Assembly: GCA_903831165.1 (NCBI GenBank)
Contig: CAIKWV010000155.1
Location: forward strand, 1-8,959
Origin: an uncultured cyanobacterium
Lineage (GTDB): Bacteria > Cyanobacteriota > Cyanobacteriia > PCC-6307 > Cyanobiaceae
Direction: 5' to 3'
DNA length: 8,959 nt
The notes below the pieces were generated by a model. The model made no database searches. It had not been told where the DNA came from and saw only the letters and a program-made list of their open reading frames with translations. The first letter of the stretch is position 1. Every line of letters starts with the position of its first letter. This document shows, piece by piece, positions 1-5,879 of this stretch. The translations under genes were made by a program, and so were the position numbers.

Positions 1-160
<160 letters not shown>

Positions 161-174
161 ACGGTCAGGGCCCC

Positions 175-1071
175 TCAGCGGAGGAGCTGCGACAACAGCA
201 CCGCACAGAGACGCACCCAGGCCGGGCAACGCTCCCGGTCCTGAAGCGCCAGGAAACCCGGGCGCAGGGGCTGGCTGCGCCAGGACTGGAAGCGCTGAAA
301 GCGCTCCTCATCGGCGGCCAGCTCCTGCAGGAAACGGGCGAGCGACTCAGCCGAGTCGAAATCGCGGACATCGATGTAGCAGTGATCACCGGGAGCAAAG
401 GCCTCGATATTCGGAGCACCCAGCACCACCGGCACCGAACCAACCATCAACGGCTGGAAAAACTTCTCAGTGACATAATCAGGAGCGCAGGCATTTTCAA
501 AGGCCAGCGTGAATTTATAGCGAGCGATCGTGGCCAACTTGAAGGCAATACCGTCATCTTTAGCCCCAGGGAAAACATTGCGAGCCTGGCTCCCATAGGA
601 ATCGATCGGCATTTGCTCCATCAACTCCCGCAGCAACCGCTGGCGACCACTGCGGTCATAGGAGCTGGAGATGAAAGCATTGGCGATCACATCGGAGCGG
701 CATCCAAACGGCAGACATCCAGCATGAGCACAAGCCACATCCTCAGCGAACGCCGCAGGCACGTACGTGACGGGCACATCACTGTTGAGGCGATAAGTCA
801 TCCGCAAATCAAAGACCGAAAGAAAGACCGGATCAACCATCTGCGGATAATGGCGCTCACATTCCATACTCCATGCCACCCATCGCTGCCCGGGAGACTT
901 GGTCAGACTGCCATCCTCAAACAGGGCAAGGGGCAGCGACGGCAGATGAAACACCACCACGTCAGCGAGCCTGGCCATCGATGGATCAGCCAGGAGTGAA
1001 CATCCCGGAGGTAGAGTCTCGGGAATGTTCAGGGGCTCATCCCAGAGCGAATTAAAAATAACAATCAGCAT
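175..1071 (-). CDS. Family GT10 (alpha-1,3/1,4-fucosyltransferase-type) glycosyltransferase
   Basis: This 298-residue protein probably transfers fucose from GDP-fucose onto a glycan in the cytoplasm. The C-terminal nucleotide-sugar domain carries the GT10 signature at 185-227: YKFTLAFENA, then DYVTEKFFQPLMVGSVPVV and a GAPNIEAFAP segment. FEN (191-193) and TEK (201-203) are the family's conserved donor-binding positions. Further N-terminal blocks also fit: RWVAWSMECERHYP (63-76), DLRMTYRLNSDVPVTYVP (88-105) and DSYGSQARN (157-165). No signal peptide or membrane segment is visible. The start is well fixed: an in-frame TAA lies one codon upstream of the ATG (TAA ACC ATG). There is no Shine-Dalgarno. 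No GDP-fucose synthesis genes are in the window. Family is near certain; the sugar donor and linkage are inferred, because some bacterial GT10 members have unproven specificity. Confidence 0.88.
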   Translation of the reverse strand: MLIVIFNSLWDEPLNIPETLPPGCSLLADPSMARLADVVVFHLPSLPLALFEDGSLTKSPGQRWVAWSMECERHYPQMVDPVFLSVFDLRMTYRLNSDVPVTYVPAAFAEDVACAHAGCLPFGCRSDVIANAFISSSYDRSGRQRLLRELMEQMPIDSYGSQARNVFPGAKDDGIAFKLATIARYKFTLAFENACAPDYVTEKFFQPLMVGSVPVVLGAPNIEAFAPGDHCYIDVRDFDSAESLARFLQELAADEERFQRFQSWRSQPLRPGFLALQDRERCPAWVRLCAVLLSQLLR

Positions 1072-1208
1072 GGTTTACCACAATGGCGACCCTGACTGAA
1101 AACGTTGATCAGCTCGGCACCCCGATCCAGACCGCCTGCAGCTGGAAATGTCCAACCACCCGAAAGCCGGCCAGCGAATTCGCGCAGCCTGGCAAGACAG
1201 GGAGCCAT
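1065..1208 (-). CDS. Doubtful 47-residue ORF overlapping the GT10 start codon
   Basis: ATG at 1208 opens a 47-codon frame that begins MAPCLARLREFAGRL, contains GGLDRGAELINVFSQG and ends CGKPC. Its TGA (1065-1067) lies inside the first codons of the GT10 gene, in the arrangement ATGCTGA, which is the kind of overlap used for translational coupling. No Shine-Dalgarno is visible, and I recognise no family. Either it is a small leader gene for GT10, a decayed remnant, or a chance frame in GC-rich DNA. The last is the most likely without conservation data. Confidence 0.2.
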   Translation of the reverse strand: MAPCLARLREFAGRLSGGWTFPAAGGLDRGAELINVFSQGRHCGKPC

Positions 1209-1409
1209 CACGCCGCCGATGACAGATCAAGCATTCGACCGATATCCTCCGACCGAAGGATGATCGACCTGGGACAAGCCAGAAGAGTCCAGGACTCCAA
1301 AGCACCGATGCCGGGGGGCACCCCTCAATATTAAGCTAATCAGCACAGGCGACCAACCAGGCCTGATTCAAAGCCATTCTAATTCCAGTCTGTCTCCAAC
1401 CCCAGTTTC
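1072..1409. other. Divergent intergenic region between GT10 (-) and YidB-like gene (+)
   Basis: This 338-base stretch has no gene that I can recognise. It must hold promoters for both flanking genes. For the plus strand there is a TCTAAT -10-like hexamer at 1378-1383, five of six to TATAAT, about 26 bases before the ATG at 1410, but with no recognisable -35. For the minus strand a candidate promoter at 1328-1356 is listed separately. A 47-codon minus-strand ORF overlapping the GT10 start is listed with low confidence. The open frames on the plus strand (for example from 1083) have compositions that do not look like protein, so I leave them out. Confidence 0.5.
1328..1356 (-). promoter_or_regulatory. 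Weak candidate sigma-70-type promoter for the GT10 gene
   Basis: On the minus strand TTGGTC (1351-1356) is followed after exactly 17 bases by TAATAT (1328-1333). The spacing is ideal, but the hexamers match consensus only 3/6 and 4/6. It would give a leader of about 250 bases before the GT10 ATG, covering the 47-codon ORF. Evidence is pattern only. Confidence 0.22.
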
Positions 1410-1757
1410 ATGGCCCTTCTCGATGATCTGATCGGCGGCGTCGTCTCCGCTGTCGCCGGCGACAAGGCCCCGGCCCTCAACCAGTTCCTGCAGGCCAATG
1501 GTGGCGTCTCCGGGCTGTCCGAAAAGTTCCAGAAAGGCGGTGCCGCCGATGTCTTCTCCAGCTGGGTGAGCAGCGGCGAGAACAAGCAGATCACCGCCGA
1601 CACGATCAACCAGGTGCTGGGCAGCGCCCAAGTGCAGGAGTTCGCCAAGAAGATGGGCGTCGATCCCAGCCAGGCCTCCAGCTTCATCGCCCAGGCCCTG
1701 CCCCAGGTGATCGACAAGCTGACTCCCAGCGGCACCATCGCGCAACCCGCCTCCTGA
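1410..1757 (+). CDS. YidB/DUF937-family small protein
   Basis: This 115-residue soluble protein starts MALLDDLIGGVVSAV and contains the glycine-rich core GGVSGLSEKFQKGG (about 31-44). The segment FSSWVSSGENKQITADTINQ (49-68) and QEFAKKMGVDPSQASSFIAQ (77-96) follow, then LPQVIDKLTPSG. This alternation of short amphipathic helices and the W-VSxGEN-x-I motif is typical of the YidB/DUF937 family, whose biochemical role is not established. Length matches the family. The ATG at 1410 gives the natural N-terminus; there is no clear Shine-Dalgarno. It stands alone on the plus strand, divergent from GT10 and convergent with the membrane-protein gene ending at 1880. Its GC-rich codon choice matches the host-like flanks more than the ligase gene does. 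The family call is secure from the motif pattern; I cannot assign a function. Confidence 0.85.
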   Translation: MALLDDLIGGVVSAVAGDKAPALNQFLQANGGVSGLSEKFQKGGAADVFSSWVSSGENKQITADTINQVLGSAQVQEFAKKMGVDPSQASSFIAQALPQVIDKLTPSGTIAQPAS

Positions 1758-1840
1758 TCGGCTTCAGGCGGTAGCGGCAGGGCCCGAACATGCGGATGGC
1801 GCAGGCTTCCGGAGCGTTGACAGCCAGGAAGCGCATCCCA

Positions 1841-1860
1841 CGGCAGGCCCACTCCTGCCG
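1841..1860. terminator. Possible GC-rich hairpin between convergent genes
   Basis: CGGCAGG (1841-1847) and CCTGCCG (1854-1860) form a perfect 7-bp stem with a six-base loop, CCCACT. The hairpin lies between the convergent stops at 1757 and 1880. The plus-strand side is followed only by GGCCCCTTT and the minus-strand side has no T-run, so it is at best a weak terminator. Confidence 0.3.
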
Positions 1861-1879
1861 GGCCCCTTTGCCCCACCCA

Positions 1880-2203
1880 TCAGCCGGCAGACACCCGCGG
1901 GAAGCGGCGGCGGATCAGGCGGATCAAGCCGTAGGTGGAGGTGAGGAACCACACCCCCTCCAACAGGATGAAGCCATATTCCCGGTTGATCGTGGCCACG
2001 ATCGTCATCAACAGCGAGCCGATCACATTGGCGAGCTGATAGGGATAGCTGGCGCTGGCGAGGCGCTCCAGTTGCATCAGGGCGTAGACCGCCAGCTGCA
2101 GCAGGGCCCCCAGCAGTGAGACCAGCTGCACCGGATCGGCCTTCAGACCAGCAGACGGGGTGACAGCTGCCAGTAAGGCAGCACTGATCAGGTCGGTGCA
2201 CAT
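1880..2203 (-). CDS. Small CBU_0592-like integral membrane protein, 107 aa
   Basis: With the ATG at 2203 the protein has 107 residues and three predicted membrane segments at about 27-44 (around LVSLLGALLQLAVYALMQ), 55-71 (YQLANVIGSLLMTIVAT) and 77-97 (GFILLEGVWFLTSTYGLIRL), ending in a basic tail, RLIRRRFPR. The pattern LGALL-x-YALMQLERL, then N-x-IGS, then EGVWFLTSTYGL matches the small CBU_0592-type membrane family, whose function is unknown. A longer frame exists from a GTG at 2278, but the added 25 residues are proline- and arginine-rich and do not look like part of the protein, so I prefer the ATG. No Shine-Dalgarno is visible. It lies on the same strand as the ligase gene, which ends 223 bases upstream. 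That gap holds a 12-base palindrome, CGGCAGCTGCCG (2388-2399), but no recognisable gene. Confidence 0.72.
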   Translation of the reverse strand: MCTDLISAALLAAVTPSAGLKADPVQLVSLLGALLQLAVYALMQLERLASASYPYQLANVIGSLLMTIVATINREYGFILLEGVWFLTSTYGLIRLIRRRFPRVSAG

Positions 2204-2426
2204 GACAGGAGACAGGGGAGCGGACAACCGCGGAACTCTGGCTGGAGACCGACAGGGCTGCGGTGACGGCCACGCCACCCTCCGCGCCAGGTCTTGCCGT
2301 CAGGGCTCCTCAGCGCGGGGCGGTGAACCCCAGGCGTTTGCCGGCCCCTTGCTGCAGCTGCTGCGGGAGGGCGGCAGACCCCTGAAGCGGCAGCTGCCGA
2401 GCCCGGCCAGCTGAGCGGAATCCGGA

Positions 2427-4271
2427 TCAAACAAAGCCTTCAGGTCCTTGGCGAGTGTTGGTGATCGGAAGGCTTTTGCAAAACCTCTGCCACTGGGCGG
2501 CCTGCCGGGCTGGGAGGCTTCCCAGGAGCTCAACATGCACCAGCCCCTGAGCGGCCGGCAGGCCAGATGCCAGAAATTCGCGCCAATCCAGAAGAAAAAG
2601 CAGACCGGCAAGACTGCGGTTCATCAGTGGTTCCCGTGGGTGGCTGTAGGGGACCACGGTCCACTGGCTGCTCAGATTCTCCACGTCTACTTGGCTGGCA
2701 AGCCGGGCAGGGAAGGCCAAGGAGCAGCCTGGGAGCAGCCGCAATTGGCGTTCAATCCAGGAGCGGTCAGGCCAATCAGCCTCATCAACACAGATCACCA
2801 CATGCAAGGGAATGTGGCAGGATCGCTCCGGTGGCAACAGGCGATCCACGAAGACTGGAGCCCAGCGAGGATTCAATGTCTGGATCGCATTCAGTTCGAT
2901 CAACTTGGTGCATCCAAGCTGCAGAGGCCTGGTGATGTCGGTGCTGATAACGTCCACACCGAGGTTGGAGATCCCCAGACTTTCGGCAATCGCTACGGCC
3001 ATTTGAGCCAAACTGGGATGCACACGATCCAGCCACTCACCATAAATCCAATTGGAACGATTCTCCAGGTCTGCACTCAGAACCACCCTCACCCCAGCCG
3101 GCAAGATATCGTCAGGGGCATAACCCTGATCAGCGATAGTCGCCAGCACCGCATCATCTAATTTGACAGGCGTTGAGACATATTCCTCAGCCCCCTCTTG
3201 CATGCGAGAGCGACTAACCTGATCCAACAATTGAGTCACTGATCCCTGGCCATCACCAATCAAGTAGGGCGGCTCAAGCCGCAATACCCTCACCAGCTGC
3301 TTAGCAATCACGACCATCCGATGATAATGGCCTTCAACATGCTGCTCCACCAGCAGATCTGAGCGGGTATGCTCCTGCGCCCGCTCCAAAGCCTGCTGGA
3401 GTGCCTCCAGATTCGTGATGCCGATCGTGACGCCCCGCCCCTGTTCAGCATCACAAGGCTTGACGACACACGGATAGCCAACGCTGTCTACAGCGGACTG
3501 AAGTTTAGCCTGGTCTGACGATAATGAAAGCCGATACTGACGCGGAACCGGAAAACCCAGCCGGGAGAGAATCTGATTGGTCTGGACTTTCTGCCGACAG
3601 ATACCGGCAGCAATCATCGAATCAGCATCACAGGCAGTTGAACACACCAGACGCGAAAAGTTACCGGTGCCAAGCTGCAGAATCGGCCATTCAGCTCGCC
3701 CGACACCCAACAGCCACAACGCCAAGCCTCGCTGATGGGCATGAGCGACCACAGCATTGGTGAAAGCATGGCGGCTCAGATAGTTGGCCATGGCAGCAAT
3801 CTTGCCCACATCGGCCACCAATTGAACCCTGATCAACTCGGAGTCATCACCCCGATGATCCAATGACAAAACCAGCATCTGCACCGCCAACTTGAGCGAC
3901 GCTCCGACCAGGTCATGGTGATGGCCTTGAAGCAGGTGACTTTCTACGTCAGGCCGAAAGGTGGAAGCAACAGCAACAGACTCCACTTGGATTGGAGCCA
4001 TCAATCGCCTGGCCATCAGCACAGACAACAGCGAAAGGCTGACCGTGTCACCGTCCTTAGGCCCTGAACCAGCGACATCAATCTGCTCGAGATCGAGCCC
4101 TGGAAAAAGCTGATTCAGTCGCTCAATGAAATCCGAATAAAGCCACAAAGGCAAGGGTTGTCCAGCCGAATCCTGCACAACCAGATCAACCAGCCAGCCC
4201 GGACCCAACCCCGAGAATGAAGGCCCGTGAAGCTCGCGCACATGGCGACAAGCCCAAGAATAGACAGGCAT
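2427..4271 (-). CDS. Cyanophycin-synthetase-like ATP-grasp ligase lacking the Mur-ligase half
   Basis: This 614-residue protein follows the first two domains of cyanophycin synthetase (CphA). An N-terminal domain (about 8-200) begins with HVRELHGPSFSG, the counterpart of the CphA LRGPN-W start, and ends at WPILQLGTGNFSR. The ATP-grasp domain (about 205-475) has PVPR (241-244), the ATP-binding YPCVVKPCDAEQGRG (266-280, K271), LLVEQHVEGHYHRMVV (306-321), an IGDGQGSVTQLLDQ loop (338-351), GVDVISTDITRPL (438-450) and LIELNA (457-462) with metal-binding E459 and N461. Such enzymes activate a carboxylate as acyl-phosphate and join it to an amine. Where CphA has the P-loop of its Mur-ligase half, this protein has IPLHVVICVDEADW (487-500) and about 120 unrecognised residues, with no GTNGKT motif. 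The start is fixed by an in-frame TGA 21 bases upstream. There is no Shine-Dalgarno. Parts of the gene are less GC-rich than the flanks. The substrate is unknown; cyanophycin synthesis itself is unlikely. Confidence 0.85.
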   Translation of the reverse strand: MPVYSWACRHVRELHGPSFSGLGPGWLVDLVVQDSAGQPLPLWLYSDFIERLNQLFPGLDLEQIDVAGSGPKDGDTVSLSLLSVLMARRLMAPIQVESVAVASTFRPDVESHLLQGHHHDLVGASLKLAVQMLVLSLDHRGDDSELIRVQLVADVGKIAAMANYLSRHAFTNAVVAHAHQRGLALWLLGVGRAEWPILQLGTGNFSRLVCSTACDADSMIAAGICRQKVQTNQILSRLGFPVPRQYRLSLSSDQAKLQSAVDSVGYPCVVKPCDAEQGRGVTIGITNLEALQQALERAQEHTRSDLLVEQHVEGHYHRMVVIAKQLVRVLRLEPPYLIGDGQGSVTQLLDQVSRSRMQEGAEEYVSTPVKLDDAVLATIADQGYAPDDILPAGVRVVLSADLENRSNWIYGEWLDRVHPSLAQMAVAIAESLGISNLGVDVISTDITRPLQLGCTKLIELNAIQTLNPRWAPVFVDRLLPPERSCHIPLHVVICVDEADWPDRSWIERQLRLLPGCSLAFPARLASQVDVENLSSQWTVVPYSHPREPLMNRSLAGLLFLLDWREFLASGLPAAQGLVHVELLGSLPARQAAQWQRFCKSLPITNTRQGPEGFV

Positions 4272-4397
4272 TGCAATCCGGTCAGACAGTCAGAGACATT
4301 TCAATCAAGATCAAGCCAATACATCGTGCGTTGCTCTACCTCTATAAAGCGAGATCACATTCCCACCGCGGGCCCCAGAGAAGCAATCTTCAAATAA

Positions 4398-4427
4398 AAA
4401 GCACATCGCAATGGCGCGATGTGCTTT
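4398..4427 (-). terminator. Strong intrinsic terminator closing the glycosyltransferase unit
   Basis: AAAGCACATCGC (4398-4409) and GCGATGTGCTTT (4416-4427) are perfect 12-base inverted repeats around a six-base loop, AATGGC. Read on the minus strand the hairpin runs into TTTTTATTTG, a good U-tract, while the plus-strand side is not T-rich. It therefore stops transcription from the small gene, GT1 and triple-glycosyltransferase unit, and it isolates the ligase gene starting at 4271. Upstream of that ligase (4272-4397) I see only a poor TATAGA at 4341-4346 and no convincing promoter. Confidence 0.85.
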
Positions 4428-4431
4428 GAAA

Positions 4432-4639
4432 TCAAATGTCCGAGAAAAGCAATGTCCGAGCATCCTGGCCGGACAACTGAAGCTCAAACGTGGTTGGGAC
4501 CATTCCAAGTGATGCTGACCTGCTCGTCAACCTTAATGCTTAACTCTTCAATACTGAGAAGGCAAGGAACAGGCGCAAAGACAATAGAATTTACAACCTT
4601 ATCCTGTTCAACTTGCGGAGAAAGAGTGGCCACCGTCAT
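4432..4639 (-). CDS. Small unrecognised gene, 51 aa as read, possibly 68 aa with a +1 frameshift
   Basis: ATG at 4639 opens MTVATLSPQVEQDK, passes through VNSIVFAPVPCLL (17-29) and LSIKVDEQVSITWNG (33-47), and stops at TGA 4484-4486 after 51 codons. Skipping one T at the stop (GTT TGA GCTT read as GTT GAG CTT) adds 17 protein-like codons, including ELQLSGQDARTLLFSDI, ending at TGA 4432-4434. That second stop is only five bases from the terminator hairpin, which is where a last gene should end. The coordinates given span the frameshifted form; the uninterrupted frame is 4484-4639. The predicted protein is short, acidic, rich in beta-prone residues and has one cysteine (C26). No signal peptide, membrane segment or family is recognised. 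The ATG has no Shine-Dalgarno; an in-frame TAA lies ten codons upstream. It is last in the unit, 49 bases after the GT1 stop. Accessory factor or modified-peptide precursor are both unproven. Confidence 0.5.
4435..4460. repeat. Ten-base direct repeat AATGTCCGAG
   Basis: AATGTCCGAG occurs at 4435-4444 and again at 4451-4460, start to start 16 bases, within the putative frameshifted 3' part of the small gene and next to the terminator. It could be a trace of local slippage or simply chance. Confidence 0.35.
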
Positions 4640-4688
4640 TGCAACAGAGTATTGAGCATCTCGAATTTAAGCGAATGATTCATGGCTG

Positions 4689-5873
4689 TCAACAGTTCCG
4701 TTTCATGAGCTGGACCGCCAGCGCAATACCATCGGGCTCAGGAGCAGCTGACCGCACCGCCCTGCCAAGCGGTGCTCTGGCCTGCGCAAGCAGGGCAGCA
4801 ACCTGCTCAGGATCGAATCGATGGGGATGGACCGCCCAGCCCAGGCCCTGTTCCAGCGCCAGCCGAGCATTGAGAAACTGGTCATTGCCGAAAGGTTCGA
4901 TCACCAGCTGACATCCCCCATCAATGGCGGCAGCCAAGGTGCCCATGCCGCCATGGATAAAGGCCGCACCCAGGCGGGGAAACAACCAGCGAAACGGCAA
5001 GGCCTCCACCGGCACCAGAGCCGGATGCTGAAACACAGCACTGGAGGAATCCAACGACCGGAAGGCCCAACCCTTGACCAGAATCAAAGGCTGGCCCAGC
5101 AATTCGGCCACCCGCAGATGGTTCTCCAGCACCAACCCTGGATCCACCAGCGGTTGACTGCTGAATGCCAGACCCAGTGGCGCAGGACTGCTCGCCAAGG
5201 CCTGTTCAAGGGCTGCCGGTGGTGACCAGTCTTGCCAGAGGGGATCCTCAAAGCACCAGAAGCCGGTTCGGATGCAATGGACCTGGGGGTAATTGGCAGG
5301 GACGAATGTCTCAGGCACGGCATGGAGGCGCAGCAGCGGCGCTGGATCGTCGCGGTCGTCGCGACTGCCCAGCAGCTGCTCCCGCAACTCGGCCTCCAGT
5401 TGCTCGAGCCCCGCCGCCCAGGGATGGGACTCCCTGCGAGATGCCTTCAGACACTCGTAATCAATCATGGAGCCGCTGTTGAGCCCCACCTCCACCCAGC
5501 GGCAACCGCTGACCCGGGCGGCCAGACCCAGGAGCGGCAAGTTACGGGTCCCGATCAGCACGTCCTCCGGGCGGAGCATGGCTACGAGAGACAGGATCTG
5601 GTCCGTGATGCGCTGGCGATAGTGCTCATTCCAGACCACCAGTTCGGGCGGCTGCAGCCAATGATCCCAATGGGATGATCGGTCAGTGGCCTCCCGCGGT
5701 CCCACCGTCTCCCCAAAGGGAATCACGTTGAGCGCGGCTCGACTGGCCAGCTCATGCATGGCGGGATTACAGGCAAGCCGCACATCAAAACCTTCAAGCT
5801 GCAGGGCGCGCCCAAGGCCCATCATGGGCAGATGATCGCCAAGCGTCCCCTTGGTGGCAAGAATCAGGCGCAT
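4689..5873 (-). CDS. GT1-type (UGT/MGT-like, GT-B fold) glycosyltransferase
   Basis: This 394-residue enzyme has the two-domain GT-B layout. The N-terminal acceptor domain begins MRLILATKGTLGDHLPMMGL, GRALQLEGFDVRLACNP, the family's TxGDxxP-x-LGRAL-x-GHDVRLA pattern. The C-terminal donor domain carries ALPFRWLFPRLGAAFIHGG (291-309), then MGT, AAIDGGCQLVIEPFGNDQF (315-333) and LNARLALEQGLG, which match the HGG-GT-x-E-x-GVP-x-P-x-DQ-NA signature of nucleotide-sugar-binding GT1 enzymes. The donor is probably a UDP- or other NDP-sugar; the acceptor (lipid, small molecule or glycan) cannot be read from sequence. No membrane segment is visible. The gene starts six bases after the stop of the triple-glycosyltransferase gene, in the same frame and separated by that single TGA, so translational coupling is likely. 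No Shine-Dalgarno is visible. Family call is firm. Confidence 0.88.
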   Translation of the reverse strand: MRLILATKGTLGDHLPMMGLGRALQLEGFDVRLACNPAMHELASRAALNVIPFGETVGPREATDRSSHWDHWLQPPELVVWNEHYRQRITDQILSLVAMLRPEDVLIGTRNLPLLGLAARVSGCRWVEVGLNSGSMIDYECLKASRRESHPWAAGLEQLEAELREQLLGSRDDRDDPAPLLRLHAVPETFVPANYPQVHCIRTGFWCFEDPLWQDWSPPAALEQALASSPAPLGLAFSSQPLVDPGLVLENHLRVAELLGQPLILVKGWAFRSLDSSSAVFQHPALVPVEALPFRWLFPRLGAAFIHGGMGTLAAAIDGGCQLVIEPFGNDQFLNARLALEQGLGWAVHPHRFDPEQVAALLAQARAPLGRAVRSAAPEPDGIALAVQLMKRNC

Positions 5874-5879
5874 CGTCGC

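Noticed and set aside
2300..2440. Frameshifted continuation of the ligase C-terminus (a second frame runs on to 2300 and reads LKALFDPDSAQLAGLG)
   Set aside because: The third frame is open here too, and nothing in the extension is recognisable, so this looks like ordinary GC-rich shadow reading. Alignment with homologues would settle it.
2448..3161. 237-codon plus-strand open frame opposite the ligase
   Set aside because: No domain pattern, and the opposite strand carries clear ATP-grasp motifs.
4311..4508. 65-codon minus-strand frame overlapping the small gene and terminator
   Set aside because: It runs straight through the perfect terminator hairpin and has no plausible protein features.
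4484..4545. Cupredoxin-like resemblance of the small protein's ELSIKVDEQVSITW region to the strand before the first copper histidine of plastocyanin
   Set aside because: The match is short and beta-strand-like in general, the remaining copper ligands are absent, and the frameshifted continuation does not supply them.
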